NCBI GenBank assembly: GCA_035764525.1
Contig: DASTZB010000370.1
Coordinates: 1-5,163, forward strand
Direction: 5' to 3'
DNA: 5,163 nt
Source: VBAS01 sp035764525
GTDB lineage: Bacteria; Bacteroidota; Bacteroidia; Chitinophagales; Chitinophagaceae
A model generated the notes under the pieces. It saw nothing but the letters and a program-made list of their open reading frames with translations. It had not been told where the DNA came from and did no database searches. Below, in pieces: positions 4,457 through 5,163 of this stretch (position 1 is its first letter; the number at the start of each line of letters is the position of its first letter). A program made the translations under genes and the position numbers.

Positions 4457-5163
4457 TGTTTTGCTGTCATCATTAGTACAGCAAACTTGTTTGCACAGAT
4501 CGATGCCGGGTTGTTCCGTTTCCCGGATGTATCACAAACCCAGATCGTGTTTACCTATGCCAACGATCTTTGGCTGATACCCAAAGAAGGCGGCACCGCC
4601 ATCAAGCTCAGCTCGCCTGCCGGTGTAGAAAGCTATCCGAAATTTTCTCCCGATGGCAAGAGCATTGCCTTCAGCGGTAACTATGATGGCAACAACGATG
4701 CGTATACCATTCCTGTTACCGGTGGTGTGCCGGTGCGGTTAACCAGTCATGGTTATTCAGACCGGGTGGTTGACTGGACAACCGATGGAAAAAAAGTGTT
4801 GTTCGCTTCGGGTCGTGAAAGCGGTAAATCAAGATACAACCAGTTCTATACCGTGCCTGCCAGTGGTGGCGTGATCGAAAAATTGCCGCTGGCTTATGCT
4901 GAGTTTGGTTCTTATTCTCCCGATGGCAAACAGATCGCTGTTGTATTCCGTACACAGGTGGGTCGCAACTGGAAACGTTACCGCGGCGGATGGAAAGCAG
5001 ATATCCAGCTTTTCAATCTTAGCACCAACGAATCAAAAACGATCGGCGCCGAAGCCGATGCCGGTAATGAATTCCCGATGTGGCATGGCGATGCACTCTA
5101 TTTTTTATCTGACCGCGGCACCGAACTAAGAATGAATCTTTGGAAATATGATCTTACTACAAA
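4439..5163 (+). CDS. Tricorn protease homologue (S41-type), N-terminal part
   Basis: ATG at 4439 opens a frame that stays open to the window end (241 residues, no stop). Residues 1-20 form a signal peptide, MKKIIACFAVIISTANLFAQ, with likely cleavage near residue 19-20. The rest is the N-terminal beta-propeller of tricorn-type proteins: FRFPDVSQTQIVFTYANDLW (26-45), PKEGGTAIKL, then blades with FSPDGKSIAF (69-78), TTDGKKVLFASGRE (114-127) and YSPDGKQIAV (159-168), the characteristic NWKRYRGG (177-184) and YFLSDRG (221-227). Full-length relatives have over 1000 residues, with PDZ and S41-like serine-protease domains further on; these would lie beyond the window, so catalysis cannot be judged. 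The expected role is periplasmic or secreted peptide degradation. Its composition (35 GC of 60 at 4561-4620) is far from that of the cassette at the left, which marks it as resident DNA. Its first six codons and upstream region are duplicated at 2746-2938. Confidence 0.92.
   Translation, partial: MKKIIACFAVIISTANLFAQIDAGLFRFPDVSQTQIVFTYANDLWLIPKEGGTAIKLSSPAGVESYPKFSPDGKSIAFSGNYDGNNDAYTIPVTGGVPVRLTSHGYSDRVVDWTTDGKKVLFASGRESGKSRYNQFYTVPASGGVIEKLPLAYAEFGSYSPDGKQIAVVFRTQVGRNWKRYRGGWKADIQLFNLSTNESKTIGAEADAGNEFPMWHGDALYFLSDRGTELRMNLWKYDLTT

Noticed and set aside
4716..5129. Antisense and out-of-frame open frames within the tricorn gene
   Set aside because: The tricorn reading frame accounts for the sequence through to the window end with conserved motifs.

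Overview
The window looks like chromosomal DNA of a Bacteroidota bacterium, most likely of the Chitinophagaceae type. Three things point that way. The two host-like genes are a tricorn-protease homologue with a short MKK-type signal peptide and a double-domain lipoprotein, both of a kind common in that group. Gene starts lack clear Shine-Dalgarno sequences. The background is moderately AT-rich. The genus is not determined.

Left part (1-2700) is a strongly AT-rich, plus-strand block that looks like an accessory defence or restriction cassette. It holds the C-terminal 316 residues of a DUF3427-type superfamily II helicase whose start lies outside the window, a complete 295-residue C5-cytosine DNA methyltransferase, and, 17 bases further on, a TTG-initiated 245-residue CoiA-like protein with a Cys/His zinc-site candidate and a PD-(D/E)xK-like nuclease core. 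The methyltransferase and the CoiA-like gene are almost certainly co-transcribed. The inferred picture is methyltransferase as protection, CoiA-like protein as candidate nuclease, and helicase as candidate motor or effector. This is a hypothesis; none of it has been shown for this locus.

Middle (2701-4438) is mostly intergenic DNA around one minus-strand gene (3092-3838), a secreted lipoprotein with two tandem ferredoxin-like domains, followed by a good intrinsic terminator on its own strand. A repeat of about 195 bp occurs once just after the cassette (2746-2938) and again just before the tricorn gene (4262-4456). The left copy carries only the first six codons of the tricorn gene, so it is a truncated duplicate of that gene's 5' region. 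A second, shorter repeat (34 bp) abuts the left copy and recurs at 4057-4090.

Right end (4439-5163) is the N-terminal 241 residues of a secreted tricorn protease homologue (S41-like), running off the window.

The points most worth following up are the helicase/methyltransferase/CoiA-like cassette as a possible uncharacterised restriction system, and the duplicated tricorn 5' region that marks the cassette's right edge and may record how it was inserted or rearranged.
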